64,000 bases of DNA from Bordetella petrii (GCF_000067205.1 NC_010170.1:2046001-2110000); one strand, 5' to 3'. Positions 17,341-27,392 are shown, counted from the stretch's first letter. A program made the numbers and translations. Notes: generated from the letters alone by a model not told the origin.

Positions 17341-18681
17341 CTATGACCGGGTCTGCGCGATGGCCGCGTCGATGGCCCCCGTCAGCCGCTCGGTGAGCTG
17401 ATCCAGTTCGTCGTCAGAAATAATGAAAGGCGGCGCCAGCAACACGTGGTCGCCGCGCTGGCCGTCAATCGTACCGCCCATCGGGTACACCATCAGCCCT
17501 CGCGCCATGGCTTCGCGCTTGATGCGGGCGTGCAGGGTGAGCTTGGGATCGAACGTCTCTTTGGTGGCGCGGTCGGCGACCAGCTCCACGCCCATGAACA
17601 GGCCCCGGCCGCGAATGTCGCCTACATGGGGGTGTTCGCCCAGCGCGGCCTGCAGGCGCTCGCGCAGGCCCGCACCCTGGTCGCGCACGCGTTGCAGCAG
17701 GCCGTCGCGGCGGATCACCTCCTGCACGGCCAGCGCGGCGGCGCAGGCCGTGGCATGGCCCAGGTAAGTATGGCCGTGCTGGAAGAATCCGGTGCCCGCG
17801 CTCATGGCGGACACGATTTTTTCTTGCGCCATGACCGCGCCGATGGGCTGGTAGCCGCCGCCCAGGCCCTTGGCGATGGTGATCAGGTCGGGCACGACCT
17901 GTTCTTGTTCGACGGCATACAGAGTGCCCGTGCGGCCCATGCCGCACATGACCTCATCGGCGATCAGCAGCACGCCATGGCGGTCGCACACTTCGCGGAT
18001 GCGCCGGAAGTAGCCGGGCACGGCGGTCAGGGCGCCGGCGGTGGCGCCCACCACGGGCTCGGCCACGAAGGCCATTACGCTGTCGCTGCCCAGTTTCATG
18101 ATCGTGTCTTCGAGTTCCCGAGCCAGGCGCGCGCCGTAGTCTTCGGGCGATTCGTTGGCGCCGCGGTCGCGGTATTCATAGCAGGGCGATACATGCGCCA
18201 CGTCGATCAGCAGAGGTTTGAACTGCGTGCGGCGCCATTCGTTGCCGCCCACCGCCAGGGCGCCCAGCGTGTTGCCGTGATAGCTCTGGCGGCGGGCAAT
18301 GATGTGGCGGCGCTGCGGCTGGCCGATTTCCACGAAGTACTGGCGCGCCATCTTCAGCGCGGCTTCGACGGCTTCCGAGCCACCCGACACGAAGTAGGCG
18401 TGGCTGGTGCCGGCCGGGGCGTCGGTCACCAGGCGGTCGGCCAGGCGCTCGGCGACTTCGGTGGTAAAGAAGCTGGTGTGCGCGTAGGCAAGCTGGTCGA
18501 TCTGCGCATGCATGGCGGCCTGCACGTCTGGATGATTGTGGCCCAGGCACGAAACGGCGGCGCCGCCGGAGCCGTCGAGATAGGCGCGGCCGGCGCTGTC
18601 ATACAGCCAGGCCCCCTGGCCGCGTACCGCCACCGGCGGGGTGGCGCGCAATGATCGATGGAATACGTGGGTTGTGCTCAT
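17341..18681 (-). CDS. Class III PLP-dependent aminotransferase, substrate unknown
   Basis: The protein is 446 residues with the class III fold: GGSEAVEAALKMARQY (phosphate-binding region, about 100-115), the ADEVMCGMGRTG motif with D242, and PLP lysine K271 in ITIAKGLGGGYQPIGA. Such enzymes move the amino group of omega-amino acids, diamines or taurine-like compounds. The gene sits between an RpiR regulator and a TAXI/TRAP importer on the same strand, so it probably acts on the imported compound. It is distinct from EctB about 3 kb away; whether it takes part in ectoine metabolism is unknown. Confidence 0.9.
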   Translation of the reverse strand: MSTTHVFHRSLRATPPVAVRGQGAWLYDSAGRAYLDGSGGAAVSCLGHNHPDVQAAMHAQIDQLAYAHTSFFTTEVAERLADRLVTDAPAGTSHAYFVSGGSEAVEAALKMARQYFVEIGQPQRRHIIARRQSYHGNTLGALAVGGNEWRRTQFKPLLIDVAHVSPCYEYRDRGANESPEDYGARLARELEDTIMKLGSDSVMAFVAEPVVGATAGALTAVPGYFRRIREVCDRHGVLLIADEVMCGMGRTGTLYAVEQEQVVPDLITIAKGLGGGYQPIGAVMAQEKIVSAMSAGTGFFQHGHTYLGHATACAAALAVQEVIRRDGLLQRVRDQGAGLRERLQAALGEHPHVGDIRGRGLFMGVELVADRATKETFDPKLTLHARIKREAMARGLMVYPMGGTIDGQRGDHVLLAPPFIISDDELDQLTERLTGAIDAAIAQTRS

Positions 18682-18762
18682 GTCGGTCGTGAAAACAATA
18701 ATAAGTAGTATGAAAAAAGAGGGGCGCCCGGGCCGGCGGGTGGCGTCGATGCCGCGCGATCG

Positions 18763-19737
18763 CTAGGGGCCGTGCTGCCCGGCCAGGGCCGACCAGAACA
18801 CCTTGTCGGCGTGCATGCGGTCTTCGATCTCGCTCAGGCGGTTCAGTACTTCTTCGCCGCCGCGCGCGGTCAGGCGCGCGATCAAGTGTTCGGCCAGGCC
18901 CAGCAGGCCGGCGGTGGTGTGGAAGAACGAGCCCGGCCCTCGCTGGGCGGGCTGGTGTCGCACCCCTTCGCGGTCCGGGCGCTCGAACAGCAGCACGTGG
19001 CGGGCGTCGACCGCCAGCGGCGACAGCGTGTCGTCGGTCAGGGCAATTACCGCCACGCCCTGCTGTGCCGCCTGGCGGGCCAGCCGCACGCTGGCGGAGG
19101 GGTAGGGCGATTGCGAAATCGCGATCAGCGCATCGCCGTCGCGAAGGTTGTCGACGGTTTCGGCCTGCAGGCCGCCCAGCCCGTCGATCAGCACGCTGTT
19201 GCGCCGTACCAGCTGGTAGGCATAGTGCATCTGGAAAGCGATGCCGAACGCCGAACGCGTGCCCAGGAAGCCGACCTGGCGCGCCTCGAGCAGGGTCTTG
19301 ACCGACGCATCGAACGCCGCCGAGCTGTTCAGCGAGCACACCGACTGGATGGCCCGCGCCTGCAGCTCCGTCAACGCGTCATGGCCGGGCGCGCCGGCGC
19401 TGCCATGGGCGGCCTGCAGTTCGGCGGCGCGCTCGCGCAGGCTGGCCGGGCGTTCGCCGGCCAGGGCTTGCTGGAACGGGGCGCGGAAGGCTTCATAGCT
19501 GTCGTAGCCGGCCGCGCGCGCCAGGCGCAGCATGGTGGCGGGTGCCACGCCCAGCGCCTGGGCCTGGCGCCGCATCGACCACAGGCCGACTTCGGCGGGG
19601 TGGTCCGCTACCCAGTGCGCCGCGCGTTGCAGCTCGGGCGGCAATTGCTCGAGCAGGCTCTGCAGACGTTGCTGCACCGGCAAGGGAAGAGAGGGAAGCG
19701 GCACGGTTGCGGGCGGGCAGGGCGTGAAAAAACACAT
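18763..19737 (-). CDS. MurR/RpiR-family transcriptional regulator
   Basis: This 324-residue regulator has an N-terminal HTH_6 domain (LWSMRRQAQALGVAPATMLRLARAAGYDSY in two parts, about residues 52-82). A SIS sugar-isomerase-like domain follows, with VGFLGTRSAFGIAFQMHYAYQ and DALIAISQSPYPSASVRLA. RpiR proteins usually sense phosphorylated sugars or related ligands. It probably controls the aminotransferase, receptor and permease genes downstream on the same strand (81-base gap to the aminotransferase). The ATG at 19737 has no clear ribosome site, so a start slightly downstream is possible. Confidence 0.88.
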   Translation of the reverse strand: MCFFTPCPPATVPLPSLPLPVQQRLQSLLEQLPPELQRAAHWVADHPAEVGLWSMRRQAQALGVAPATMLRLARAAGYDSYEAFRAPFQQALAGERPASLRERAAELQAAHGSAGAPGHDALTELQARAIQSVCSLNSSAAFDASVKTLLEARQVGFLGTRSAFGIAFQMHYAYQLVRRNSVLIDGLGGLQAETVDNLRDGDALIAISQSPYPSASVRLARQAAQQGVAVIALTDDTLSPLAVDARHVLLFERPDREGVRHQPAQRGPGSFFHTTAGLLGLAEHLIARLTARGGEEVLNRLSEIEDRMHADKVFWSALAGQHGP

Positions 19738-19929
19738 GATAAATAAATGACTTGATAAAAAACATATGTTTTTCCATGGTTCAGGGTAATCCCTCGCATT
19801 GGGGACCGCCTGGTGCGCTGCTGCCGCAAGGAGTGGAAAATTTTCCTGGGTATTTTGTTAAAAGCGCATATTTTTCATTAACTTCAGGAAATCTGAATGC
19901 ATTTATTCACATTTTCGGCGCTGGATGGG

Positions 19930-19958
19930 TTGACCTGAGGGGGTTGAGCGCATATTAT
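19930..19958 (+). promoter_or_regulatory. Putative sigma-70 promoter of the ectRABCD operon
   Basis: TTGACC (19930-19935) and TATTAT (19953-19958) are separated by 17 bases, about 50 bases before the ectR start, in an AT-rich 270-base gap. This is the best promoter match in the ectoine region. Confidence 0.6.
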
Positions 19959-19974
19959 CTGGGTAGAATCATTT

Positions 19975-19995
19975 GAGTAGAAATTAATCCTACTG
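19975..19995. promoter_or_regulatory. Possible EctR operator
   Basis: AGTAG-AAATTAATC-CTACT is an inverted repeat between the putative promoter and the ectR ATG, about 18 bases past the -10 box. MarR-family regulators bind such sites and often repress their own operon. No second copy was seen elsewhere in the window. Confidence 0.4.
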
Positions 19996-20009
19996 AACTA
20001 TTTTCAGTC

Positions 20010-20555
20010 ATGAACAACGTGCCTACGCCCGACCCGTCCCAGCAGTACGACCTGCGCATCCTGCGAGCCTTGCGCCGCATCACGCGCTCGATCGCGCTGC
20101 ATTCGCGCCAGCTCGCCGCGGTCAGCCACATCACCGCTCCGCAGCTGATGTGCCTGCGCACGGTCATCGCCAATGGGCCGCTGACGGCCACGGCCATCAG
20201 CCGTGAAATCCACGTCAGCCCCAGCACGGTGGTAGGCATTCTCGACCGCCTCGAAGACAAGGGCTTGGTACGGCGCGAGCGCGGCCGCGAAGATCGCCGC
20301 ATCGTGTTCGTGTCGGCTACCGACGCCGGCCGCGAGCTGGCGTCGCAGGCGCCGTCGCCGCTGCAGAAGCATCTGGCCGACGCGCTGAACGCGCTGCCCG
20401 AACTCGAGCAGGCCACCATTACTTTGTCGCTCGAACGCATCGTCACGCTCATGGAGCAGGAAGGCCATGCGGTCGAGACGCACGGCGACGCGTCATCGCC
20501 CATTCTGGAAGTGCCTACCGGCGGTGCGCCGCCTGAGTCGGGGTTGGTCGTATGA
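20010..20555 (+). CDS. ectR: MarR-family regulator of ectoine genes (EctR-type)
   Basis: The 181-residue protein has a winged helix-turn-helix: ITAPQLMCLRTVIANGPLTA, then ISREIHVSPSTVVGILDRLE and the wing KGLVRRERGREDRRIVFVSA. It is the first gene of the ectoine cluster and overlaps ectA by ATGA, so the two are translationally coupled. EctR proteins in other ectoine producers bind near the ect promoter and lower expression at low salt. Here the gene is part of the operon itself, which implies autoregulation. Assignment rests on family plus position. Confidence 0.88.
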   Translation: MNNVPTPDPSQQYDLRILRALRRITRSIALHSRQLAAVSHITAPQLMCLRTVIANGPLTATAISREIHVSPSTVVGILDRLEDKGLVRRERGREDRRIVFVSATDAGRELASQAPSPLQKHLADALNALPELEQATITLSLERIVTLMEQEGHAVETHGDASSPILEVPTGGAPPESGLVV

Positions 20556-21112
20556 GGGGGCAGGAACTGCAATCCCCCCAACCTTCAACGGCCGTCCAGC
20601 CGGCCGCCGCTTCGCCGCGCCTGCAATTGCGCGCGCCGCGCCGCACCGATGGCGCCGCACTGCACCGCCTGGTGTCCGAGTGCCCCCCGCTGGACGTCAA
20701 CTCTCTGTACGCCTATCTGCTGCTCTGCGAGCACTTCAGCGCCACCTGCGTGGTGGCCGAAAGCGCCGGCGGCCGCATCGATGGGTTTGTCTCTGCTTAT
20801 TTGCCGCCAGCCCGGCCCGACGTCATTTTCGTCTGGCAGGTTGCCGTGCATTCCCGCGCACGCGGCCAACGGTTGGGCCGCGCCATGCTACGCGAGCTTT
20901 TGCAACGCAAATCGCTCGAGCATGTTCGTCATCTTGAAACCACGGTGGGGCCTGACAACCAGGCTTCGCGCCGCACCTTCGCCGGCCTGGCCGGCGAGCT
21001 GGGCGCGCACATCGCCGAGCAGCCATTTTTCGACCGGCAGCTGTTCGGCGGTGCCGACCACGACGACGAGATGTTGTTGAAGATAGGCCCGTTCACCTTG
21101 CCGCCCCGCTAG
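20552..21112 (+). CDS. ectA: L-2,4-diaminobutyrate N-acetyltransferase
   Basis: The 186-residue GNAT-fold enzyme has core motifs LVSECPPLDVNSLYAYLLL, then VWQVAVHSRARGQRLGRAML (acetyl-CoA loop) and LETTVGPDNQASRRTF, all characteristic of EctA. It converts L-2,4-diaminobutyrate to N-gamma-acetyl-diaminobutyrate, the second step of ectoine synthesis. It overlaps ectR by 4 bases and is followed after 109 bases by ectB. The N-terminal 25 or so residues are longer and less conserved than the GNAT core. Confidence 0.95.
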   Translation: MRGQELQSPQPSTAVQPAAASPRLQLRAPRRTDGAALHRLVSECPPLDVNSLYAYLLLCEHFSATCVVAESAGGRIDGFVSAYLPPARPDVIFVWQVAVHSRARGQRLGRAMLRELLQRKSLEHVRHLETTVGPDNQASRRTFAGLAGELGAHIAEQPFFDRQLFGGADHDDEMLLKIGPFTLPPR

Positions 21113-21221
21113 GGGCTTGCAGGCCGGCGGCCTGTCGAACCGGGACGCAGGCTGGCGCAATGCCCGCGCGGGCATTGGTTGCCTCTGTGTCTGTCAATTC
21201 ACGAAATGAAGGGAGGATTCT

Positions 21222-22529
21222 ATGGACTTGAAAATCTTTGACCGGATGGAGTCGGAGGTGCGTGGCTACATCCGGTCGTTTCCGGTGATATTCAATCAGG
21301 CGCGCGGCTCTGTCCTGATCGACGAGGAAGGTGGCGAGTACATCGACTTCTTCAGCGGCGCGGGCACTCTGAACTACGGCCACAATAATCCTGTCTTCAA
21401 GGAAAAGCTGCTCGAATATCTCGAGGCCGATGGCGTGGTGCACGGCCTGGACATGGCCACCAGCGCCAAAAAGCAATTCCTGGAAGCCGTTGACCGCGTG
21501 CTGCTCAAGCCGCGCAACTGGCAGTACACGCTGCAATTCACGGGGCCGACCGGCACCAACGCGGTCGAGGCGGCGCTGAAGATCGCGCGCCAGGTCAAGG
21601 GCCGTTCCAATATCATTTCGTTTACGCACGGATTCCACGGCGTCAGCGGCGGCTCGCTAGCTGCGACGGCCAACATGAAATTCCGCGACGCCGCCGGCTA
21701 CGCGCTGGGCAACACCAGCTTCATGCCGTATGACGGCTATTTCGGCCCCGACGTCGACACCATCGCCTATCTGGAGCGCATGCTGGAAGACCCCAGCAGC
21801 GGCCTGGACAAGCCTGCCGGCGTCATTGTCGAGACGGTGCAGGGCGAGGGTGGCGTCAACGTCGCCACGCTGCGCTGGCTCAAAGAGCTGGAAAAACTCT
21901 GCCGCCGCCACGACATGCTGCTGATCGTCGACGACATCCAGGTGGGTTGCGGCCGCACCGGCAGCTTCTTCAGCTTTGAATCGGCCGGTATCCGCCCCGA
22001 CATCATCACGCTGTCGAAGTCGCTGTCGGGTTTCGGTCTGCCGATGTCGCTGGTGCTGATGAAGCCCGAGCTGGACATCTGGAAGCCCGGCGCGCACAGC
22101 GGCACCTTCCGCGGCAACAACCTGGCTTTCGTCACCGCCACGCAGGCGCTCGACACGTACTGGTCCAGCGATGCCTTCTCGACCGAAGTGCAGCGCAAAG
22201 AGCGCCTGGTGCGCGACTGGCTCGAAAACCTGGCCCACAGCTTCCCCAACGCCGGCCTGGCCGTGCGCGGGCGCGGCCTGATCCAGGGCCTGGTGGCCAC
22301 GGCCGAGCCGGCGTTGGCCAACCGCATCGCGCAGCAGGCATTCAAGCGCGGCGTCGTCATCGAAACCTCGGGGGCGCAGGACGAAGTGCTGAAGCTGCTG
22401 CCGGCCCTGACTATCGAAGACGAACTGCTGACCCGTGGCCTGGAAACCATCGAGGCCGCCGTGGCCGAAGCGCTGGGCGAGTCGGGCCAGTCGGCCCGTG
22501 TTCTGAAATTTGGAGGAAAACGTCGATGA
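21222..22529 (+). CDS. ectB: L-2,4-diaminobutyrate:2-oxoglutarate transaminase
   Basis: This 435-residue class III PLP enzyme makes L-2,4-diaminobutyrate from aspartate semialdehyde, the first committed step to ectoine. It shows the EctB start MDLKIFDRMESEVRGYIRSF, TGPTGTNAVEAALKIAR, the DDIQVGCGRTGSFFSFE motif, and PLP lysine at about residue 266 (LSKSLSGFGLPMS). A strong GGGAGG ribosome site precedes the ATG. It overlaps ectC by ATGA. Confidence 0.97.
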   Translation: MDLKIFDRMESEVRGYIRSFPVIFNQARGSVLIDEEGGEYIDFFSGAGTLNYGHNNPVFKEKLLEYLEADGVVHGLDMATSAKKQFLEAVDRVLLKPRNWQYTLQFTGPTGTNAVEAALKIARQVKGRSNIISFTHGFHGVSGGSLAATANMKFRDAAGYALGNTSFMPYDGYFGPDVDTIAYLERMLEDPSSGLDKPAGVIVETVQGEGGVNVATLRWLKELEKLCRRHDMLLIVDDIQVGCGRTGSFFSFESAGIRPDIITLSKSLSGFGLPMSLVLMKPELDIWKPGAHSGTFRGNNLAFVTATQALDTYWSSDAFSTEVQRKERLVRDWLENLAHSFPNAGLAVRGRGLIQGLVATAEPALANRIAQQAFKRGVVIETSGAQDEVLKLLPALTIEDELLTRGLETIEAAVAEALGESGQSARVLKFGGKRR

Positions 22530-22927
22530 TCGTACGCAATGTGAAAGATGTGATCGGAACTCAGGACGAAGTCCGCACCGACACCTGGGTCAGCCGCCGC
22601 GTGCTGCTGAAGAAGGACGGCATGGGGTTTTCGTTTCACGAGACCACCATTTTTCCCGGCGGACGGACGCACATCCACTACAAGAACCATCTTGAAGCGG
22701 TCTGGTGCATCGAAGGCGATGGCTCTATCGAGACGATCGCCGACGGCAAGAAGTACGAACTGGGACCGGGCGTGGTGTACGCCCTGAACGAGCACGACGA
22801 GCACTGGCTGTGCGGCGGCAAAGAGCCGCTGCGCGTTATCTGCGTATTCAACCCGCCGCTGACCGGCCAGGAAGTGCACGACGCCGACGGCGTCTACGCG
22901 CTGCCCGCCGAAGCGCAAGCGGCTTGA
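22526..22927 (+). CDS. ectC: Ectoine synthase
   Basis: This 133-residue cupin closes N-gamma-acetyl-diaminobutyrate to ectoine. The iron ligands described for EctC are present at the expected numbers: E57 (NHLEAVW), Y85 (GVVYALNEH) and H93 (HDEHWLC). The start MIVRNVKDVIGTQDEV is canonical. It is translationally coupled to ectB by a 4-base overlap and followed after 17 bases by ectD. Confidence 0.98.
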   Translation: MIVRNVKDVIGTQDEVRTDTWVSRRVLLKKDGMGFSFHETTIFPGGRTHIHYKNHLEAVWCIEGDGSIETIADGKKYELGPGVVYALNEHDEHWLCGGKEPLRVICVFNPPLTGQEVHDADGVYALPAEAQAA

Positions 22928-22944
22928 GAGCAAGGAGGCTGAAC

Positions 22945-23868
<924 letters not shown>

Positions 23869-23916
23869 CACACCCTTAAAGCTCGCAAGACAGCGCCGCC
23901 AGGCGCCCGCCGTATC

Positions 23917-23950
23917 CGCCCCGTGGCCTGCCGCCACGGGGCGTTTGCGT
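23917..23950 (+). terminator. Terminator of the ectoine operon
   Basis: CGCCCCGTGGC-CTGCC-GCCACGGGGCG is an 11-bp perfect stem followed by TTTGCGTT, about 50 bases after ectD. It is a good candidate for an intrinsic or hairpin-assisted terminator. Confidence 0.75.
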
Positions 23951-23986
23951 TATGGGCCCGGGCTTGCCGACCGAGGGAAGACATTG

Positions 23987-24018
23987 CTGTACGTACAGTT
24001 TGTACGTACCGATGTACA
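23987..24018. promoter_or_regulatory. Cluster of GTAC-type palindromes, likely operator of the threonate operon
   Basis: CTGTACGTACAG (23987-23998) is a perfect 12-bp palindrome. It is followed by GTACGTAC (24002-24009) and TGTACA (24013-24018), ending about 75 bases before the permease start. The spacing suggests several regulator dimers. The GntR-family protein encoded at the end of the operon is the natural candidate to bind here. Confidence 0.6.
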
Positions 24019-24093
24019 CTAGCGCTTTTTCACGCCATCCGGATTTCCCCCGGGCCAGCCGGCCCTGATAAAAGGTACCTGGAGACACTACCC

Positions 24094-25119
24094 ATGAATA
24101 CCGAAGTTTCTCGCTTCCCCATGTTCTCGGCCATGATGAAAGTGCCGGGCGGGCTGATGCTGCTGCCGCTTATTCTCGGTTCCATCATCGGCACCTTCGC
24201 GCCCGATGCGCTGGCCATCGGCGGCTTTACCACCGCGTTGTTCAAGAACAGCGCGCTGCCCCTGATCGCGCTGCTCATCTTCGCCACCGGCACGCAGGTC
24301 AACATGCGCACGGGCGGGCCCATCCTGGCTACCGCGGGCACGATCCTGCTGATGAAAACGCTCGTGCCGGCCACGCTCATCGTGCTGCTGGGCAGCTACG
24401 TGGGGCTCGACGGTATCCTGGGTGTGTCGATCCTGGCCCTGCTGGCCGCCTTCGACAACAGCAACGGCGGCCTGTGGCTGGCCTATACCGGGCAGTACGG
24501 CGACAGCCGTGACCGCGGCGCCTACGTGGCCAGCGCGGTGAACGACGGCCCGTTCTTCAGCCTGTTGTTCTTGGGCGCCTCGGGCCTGGCCGATATTCCC
24601 GTCACGGCGCTGGTGGCCGCGCTGGTGCCGTTCCTGCTGGGCGTGGTGGTGGGCAACCTGGACGTGCAGTGGCGCAACGTGCTCAAGCCGGTGCCCAACA
24701 TCGTGATCCCGTTCTTCGCCTTTGCGCTGGGCACCGGCATCAACTTGTCGGCTGTCGTGTCCGGCGGCATGACCGGCCTGGTGCTGGGTCTGCTGATCAG
24801 CCCGATCACCGGGTTCCTGGTCTACCTGGGCTATCGCTACATTCTGCGCCGTGGCGGCAAGAGCGGCATCGGTTTTGCCGCAGGCACCACGGCGGGCAAC
24901 GCCATTGCCACCCCGGCCGTGGTGGCGGCGGCCGACCCGTCCTTGCAGCAATACGTCAGCACCGCAACGGCGCAGGTCGCCGCGTGCGTGCTGATCAGCT
25001 CGATCCTGGCCCCGTTGCTGGCCTCGTACTTCCTGAAGCGCGCCGGCGAACTCAAGCCCGCCGAAGACGTCGCCATTGCCATGGGCGAGCCCCAGCCGGC
25101 GACCGAGGCGAGGGTCTGA
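24094..25119 (+). CDS. 2-keto-3-deoxygluconate permease (KdgT) family transporter
   Basis: The 341-residue protein has about ten hydrophobic helices, with LLAAFDNSNGGLWLAYTGQYGD and FAAGTTAGNAIATPAVVAAA typical of the KdgT family of sugar-acid:H+ symporters. The start is the ATG at 24094 with a GGAG ribosome site. The next gene begins only 2 bases after its stop. Since it heads an operon for four-carbon acid sugar breakdown, the substrate is probably threonate, erythronate or a related acid rather than 2-keto-3-deoxygluconate. That reassignment is inference from context. Confidence 0.88.
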   Translation: MNTEVSRFPMFSAMMKVPGGLMLLPLILGSIIGTFAPDALAIGGFTTALFKNSALPLIALLIFATGTQVNMRTGGPILATAGTILLMKTLVPATLIVLLGSYVGLDGILGVSILALLAAFDNSNGGLWLAYTGQYGDSRDRGAYVASAVNDGPFFSLLFLGASGLADIPVTALVAALVPFLLGVVVGNLDVQWRNVLKPVPNIVIPFFAFALGTGINLSAVVSGGMTGLVLGLLISPITGFLVYLGYRYILRRGGKSGIGFAAGTTAGNAIATPAVVAAADPSLQQYVSTATAQVAACVLISSILAPLLASYFLKRAGELKPAEDVAIAMGEPQPATEARV

Positions 25120-25121
25120 GC

Positions 25122-26336
25122 GTGGCGCCTTTCATTGCCATCGTCGCCGACGACCTGACCGGGTCGGGCGACACCGCCGTACAGTTCGTGCGCGCCGGCT
25201 GGCCCACCCAGCTGTCGGTGGGGCGGGCCGGCCAGGCGCTGGTCGATCCGGCCGCCGGCCGTGCCGAGGTGATCGCGGTTACCACGCACAGCCGGCCCAT
25301 GCCCGGCCCGCAGGCCGCGGCGGTGGTGCGCGACGACGTGGCCGCCCTGCGCGTGGCCGGCGTGCGCCGCCTGTACAAGAAAGTCGATTCCACCTTGCGC
25401 GGCGCGTTCAAGGCCGAGATCGACGCGGCGCGCCAGGCCTGGCGCGACGACGCGATCGCGGTGGTGTGTCCGGCGTTTCCGGCCACGGGGCGCACCGTGC
25501 GCGACGGTATTCTTTATGTGGATGGCCGGCCGGTCACCGAAACGTCGGCGGCCACCGATCCCGTTACGCCCGTGACCGAGAGCCACATTCCCACGCTGCT
25601 GGGCGGCGCGCAGCTGGCCGTGATCGAGGGCGAGACCTCGCGCGCGCTGGCCGACCGCATTCTGGCGGCCGGCGCCGTGGTGGTGGTCGATGCGCAGACG
25701 CCGGCCGACATGGAGCGCCTGGCGCGCGCCATCGTGCTGCTGGGCGAGCGCGCGCTGCCGGTCGGCTCCGGCGGCCTGGCGGCGCCGCTGGCGCGGCTGT
25801 GGGCCGGCGCCGAATCGCGCGGCACGGTCATCGTGGTGGTGACGTCGCAGCACAGCGCGGCGCGCCGCCAGGCGGCTGCCCTGCAGGCGGGCGGCGCGCA
25901 GACGTGGTCGCCCACGCTGGCGCAACTGGCCGATGATGCGGCCTGGCGCGACTGGACGGCGCAAGTGCAACAGAGCGCGCCCGCCGCGCAGGCGCAGGCC
26001 ACGTTATTGCTGCTGGCGCCCGAAGGGCGGCGGGACGGCCTGGACTCGGATGCCGTGGCGGCCCGCCTGGGCGGACTGGCCGGGCAACTGATCCTGGCCG
26101 GCACCGCCGCCGGCGTGGTCGCCACCGGCGGCGACGGCGCCAGCGCCGTGCTGGCGGCCCTGCAGGCCGGCGGCATCGCGCTGGTTGATGAAGTCACCGG
26201 CGGCGTGCCGCTGGGTACCCTGACCGGCGGGCCGGCAGCCGGATTGCCTATCGTGACCAAGGCCGGCGGTTTCGGCGCCGACGATGTATTGATCCGGGCC
26301 GCCAGCGCGGTCCGCGAACGGAGATTCCAAGCATGA
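25122..26336 (+). CDS. dtnK: Four-carbon acid sugar kinase (DUF1537), D-threonate kinase type
   Basis: The protein has 404 residues from a GTG start 2 bases after the permease stop. The N-terminal DUF1537 domain begins IAIVADDLTGSGDTAVQF and includes KKVDSTLRGAFKAEIDAA. The C-terminal nucleotide-binding domain has the glycine-rich VATGGDGASAVLAAL and VTKAGGFGADDVL. The family phosphorylates four-carbon sugar acids at O4. Fusion-free pairing with a PdxA2 gene is the signature of D-threonate (or related) catabolism. The exact stereoisomer cannot be read from sequence. It overlaps pdxA2 by 4 bases. Confidence 0.87.
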   Translation: MAPFIAIVADDLTGSGDTAVQFVRAGWPTQLSVGRAGQALVDPAAGRAEVIAVTTHSRPMPGPQAAAVVRDDVAALRVAGVRRLYKKVDSTLRGAFKAEIDAARQAWRDDAIAVVCPAFPATGRTVRDGILYVDGRPVTETSAATDPVTPVTESHIPTLLGGAQLAVIEGETSRALADRILAAGAVVVVDAQTPADMERLARAIVLLGERALPVGSGGLAAPLARLWAGAESRGTVIVVVTSQHSAARRQAAALQAGGAQTWSPTLAQLADDAAWRDWTAQVQQSAPAAQAQATLLLLAPEGRRDGLDSDAVAARLGGLAGQLILAGTAAGVVATGGDGASAVLAALQAGGIALVDEVTGGVPLGTLTGGPAAGLPIVTKAGGFGADDVLIRAASAVRERRFQA

Positions 26337-27388
26337 CCCAAGACGCAACGCCCCCCCGCATTCCCACCCTGGCTGTCACGCTGGGCGACGTGGCTGGCAT
26401 CGGACCCGAGATCACCGCCAAGATGCTGCTGGGGCACGACGATCTGCGTCAGCGCGCGCGGCTGGTCGTGGTGGGCGATGCCGCGGCGCTGCGCCGGGCC
26501 GCCCAGGCGCTGGGCGCCGACGCCTCGCGCGTGCGGGTGGTCGAGGGGCCCGAGCAGGTACGCAATACGCCGGGCATCATCGAAGTCATCCAGGCAGGCC
26601 CTTCGCTCGAGCACGTGCCGCTGGGCAAGCTGAGCGCCGACGCGGGCGACGGTTCGGTGCGCTTTGTCACTACGGCGTGTGCACTGGCGCGCGAGGGCCG
26701 CATCGACGGCATCGTCACGGCGCCGCTGAACAAGGCCGCCATGCATCTGGCCGGCCACAAATGGCCCGGCCACACTGAACTGCTGGCGCACGAATTCGGC
26801 GTCAAGACGTTCTCGCTGGTGCTGTCGGCGGGCGACCTGTACATCTTTCACGCCACCACCCATGTGTCGTTGCGCCAGGCCATCGACGATGTCACGCCGC
26901 AGCGCATGCGGGCGGTGCTGCGCCTGGCCGGCTCGTTTGCCCAGGCCCTGGGCCGCGCCGACGAACCGGTAGCGGTGGCGGGGCTGAATCCGCACGCCGG
27001 CGAGAACGGCATTTTCGGCACCGAAGACGCCGACATCCTGGCGCCGGCCGTGGCCGAGGCCAACGCCGCCGGCATTCGCGCCGCCGGCCCCATTCCGGCC
27101 GACGCGCTGTTCCCGCAGGCCGTGCGCGGCAAATGGAAGTTCGTCATCGCCTGCTACCACGACCAGGGCCACGCTCCGTTCAAGTCGGTGTACGGCGACG
27201 ACGGGGTGAACATCACCGTGGGCCTGCCGGTCGTGCGTGTCTCGGTCGACCACGGCACGGCCTTCGACATCGCAGGCCAGGGTGTGGCACGCGAAGACAG
27301 CCTGGTGCTGGCGGCCGAGCGGGCCGCGCATCTGGCCCCGGGCTGGTCGCATGTATGGGAAACTGCGCGCTCCACTACCGGAGGCTGA
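26333..27388 (+). CDS. pdxA2: 4-phospho-D-threonate/erythronate 3-dehydrogenase (PdxA2)
   Basis: The 351-residue PdxA-family protein has metal-ligand histidines in TTHVSLRQA, GLNPHAGENG and CYHDQGHAPFK and an N-terminal VTLGDVAGIGPEITAK. True PdxA serves pyridoxal phosphate synthesis; the PdxA2 branch oxidises 4-phosphothreonate-type compounds with decarboxylation to dihydroxyacetone phosphate. The operon with a DUF1537 kinase and a sugar-acid permease supports the catabolic role. A GntR gene follows after 4 bases. Confidence 0.88.
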   Translation: MTQDATPPRIPTLAVTLGDVAGIGPEITAKMLLGHDDLRQRARLVVVGDAAALRRAAQALGADASRVRVVEGPEQVRNTPGIIEVIQAGPSLEHVPLGKLSADAGDGSVRFVTTACALAREGRIDGIVTAPLNKAAMHLAGHKWPGHTELLAHEFGVKTFSLVLSAGDLYIFHATTHVSLRQAIDDVTPQRMRAVLRLAGSFAQALGRADEPVAVAGLNPHAGENGIFGTEDADILAPAVAEANAAGIRAAGPIPADALFPQAVRGKWKFVIACYHDQGHAPFKSVYGDDGVNITVGLPVVRVSVDHGTAFDIAGQGVAREDSLVLAAERAAHLAPGWSHVWETARSTTGG

Positions 27389-27392
27389 TCCC

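Noticed and set aside
17341..18681. Second EctB or ectoine-degradation aminotransferase
   Set aside because: It lacks EctB-specific segments and no ectoine hydrolase genes (eutDE/doeAB) are present; it is only class III in general.
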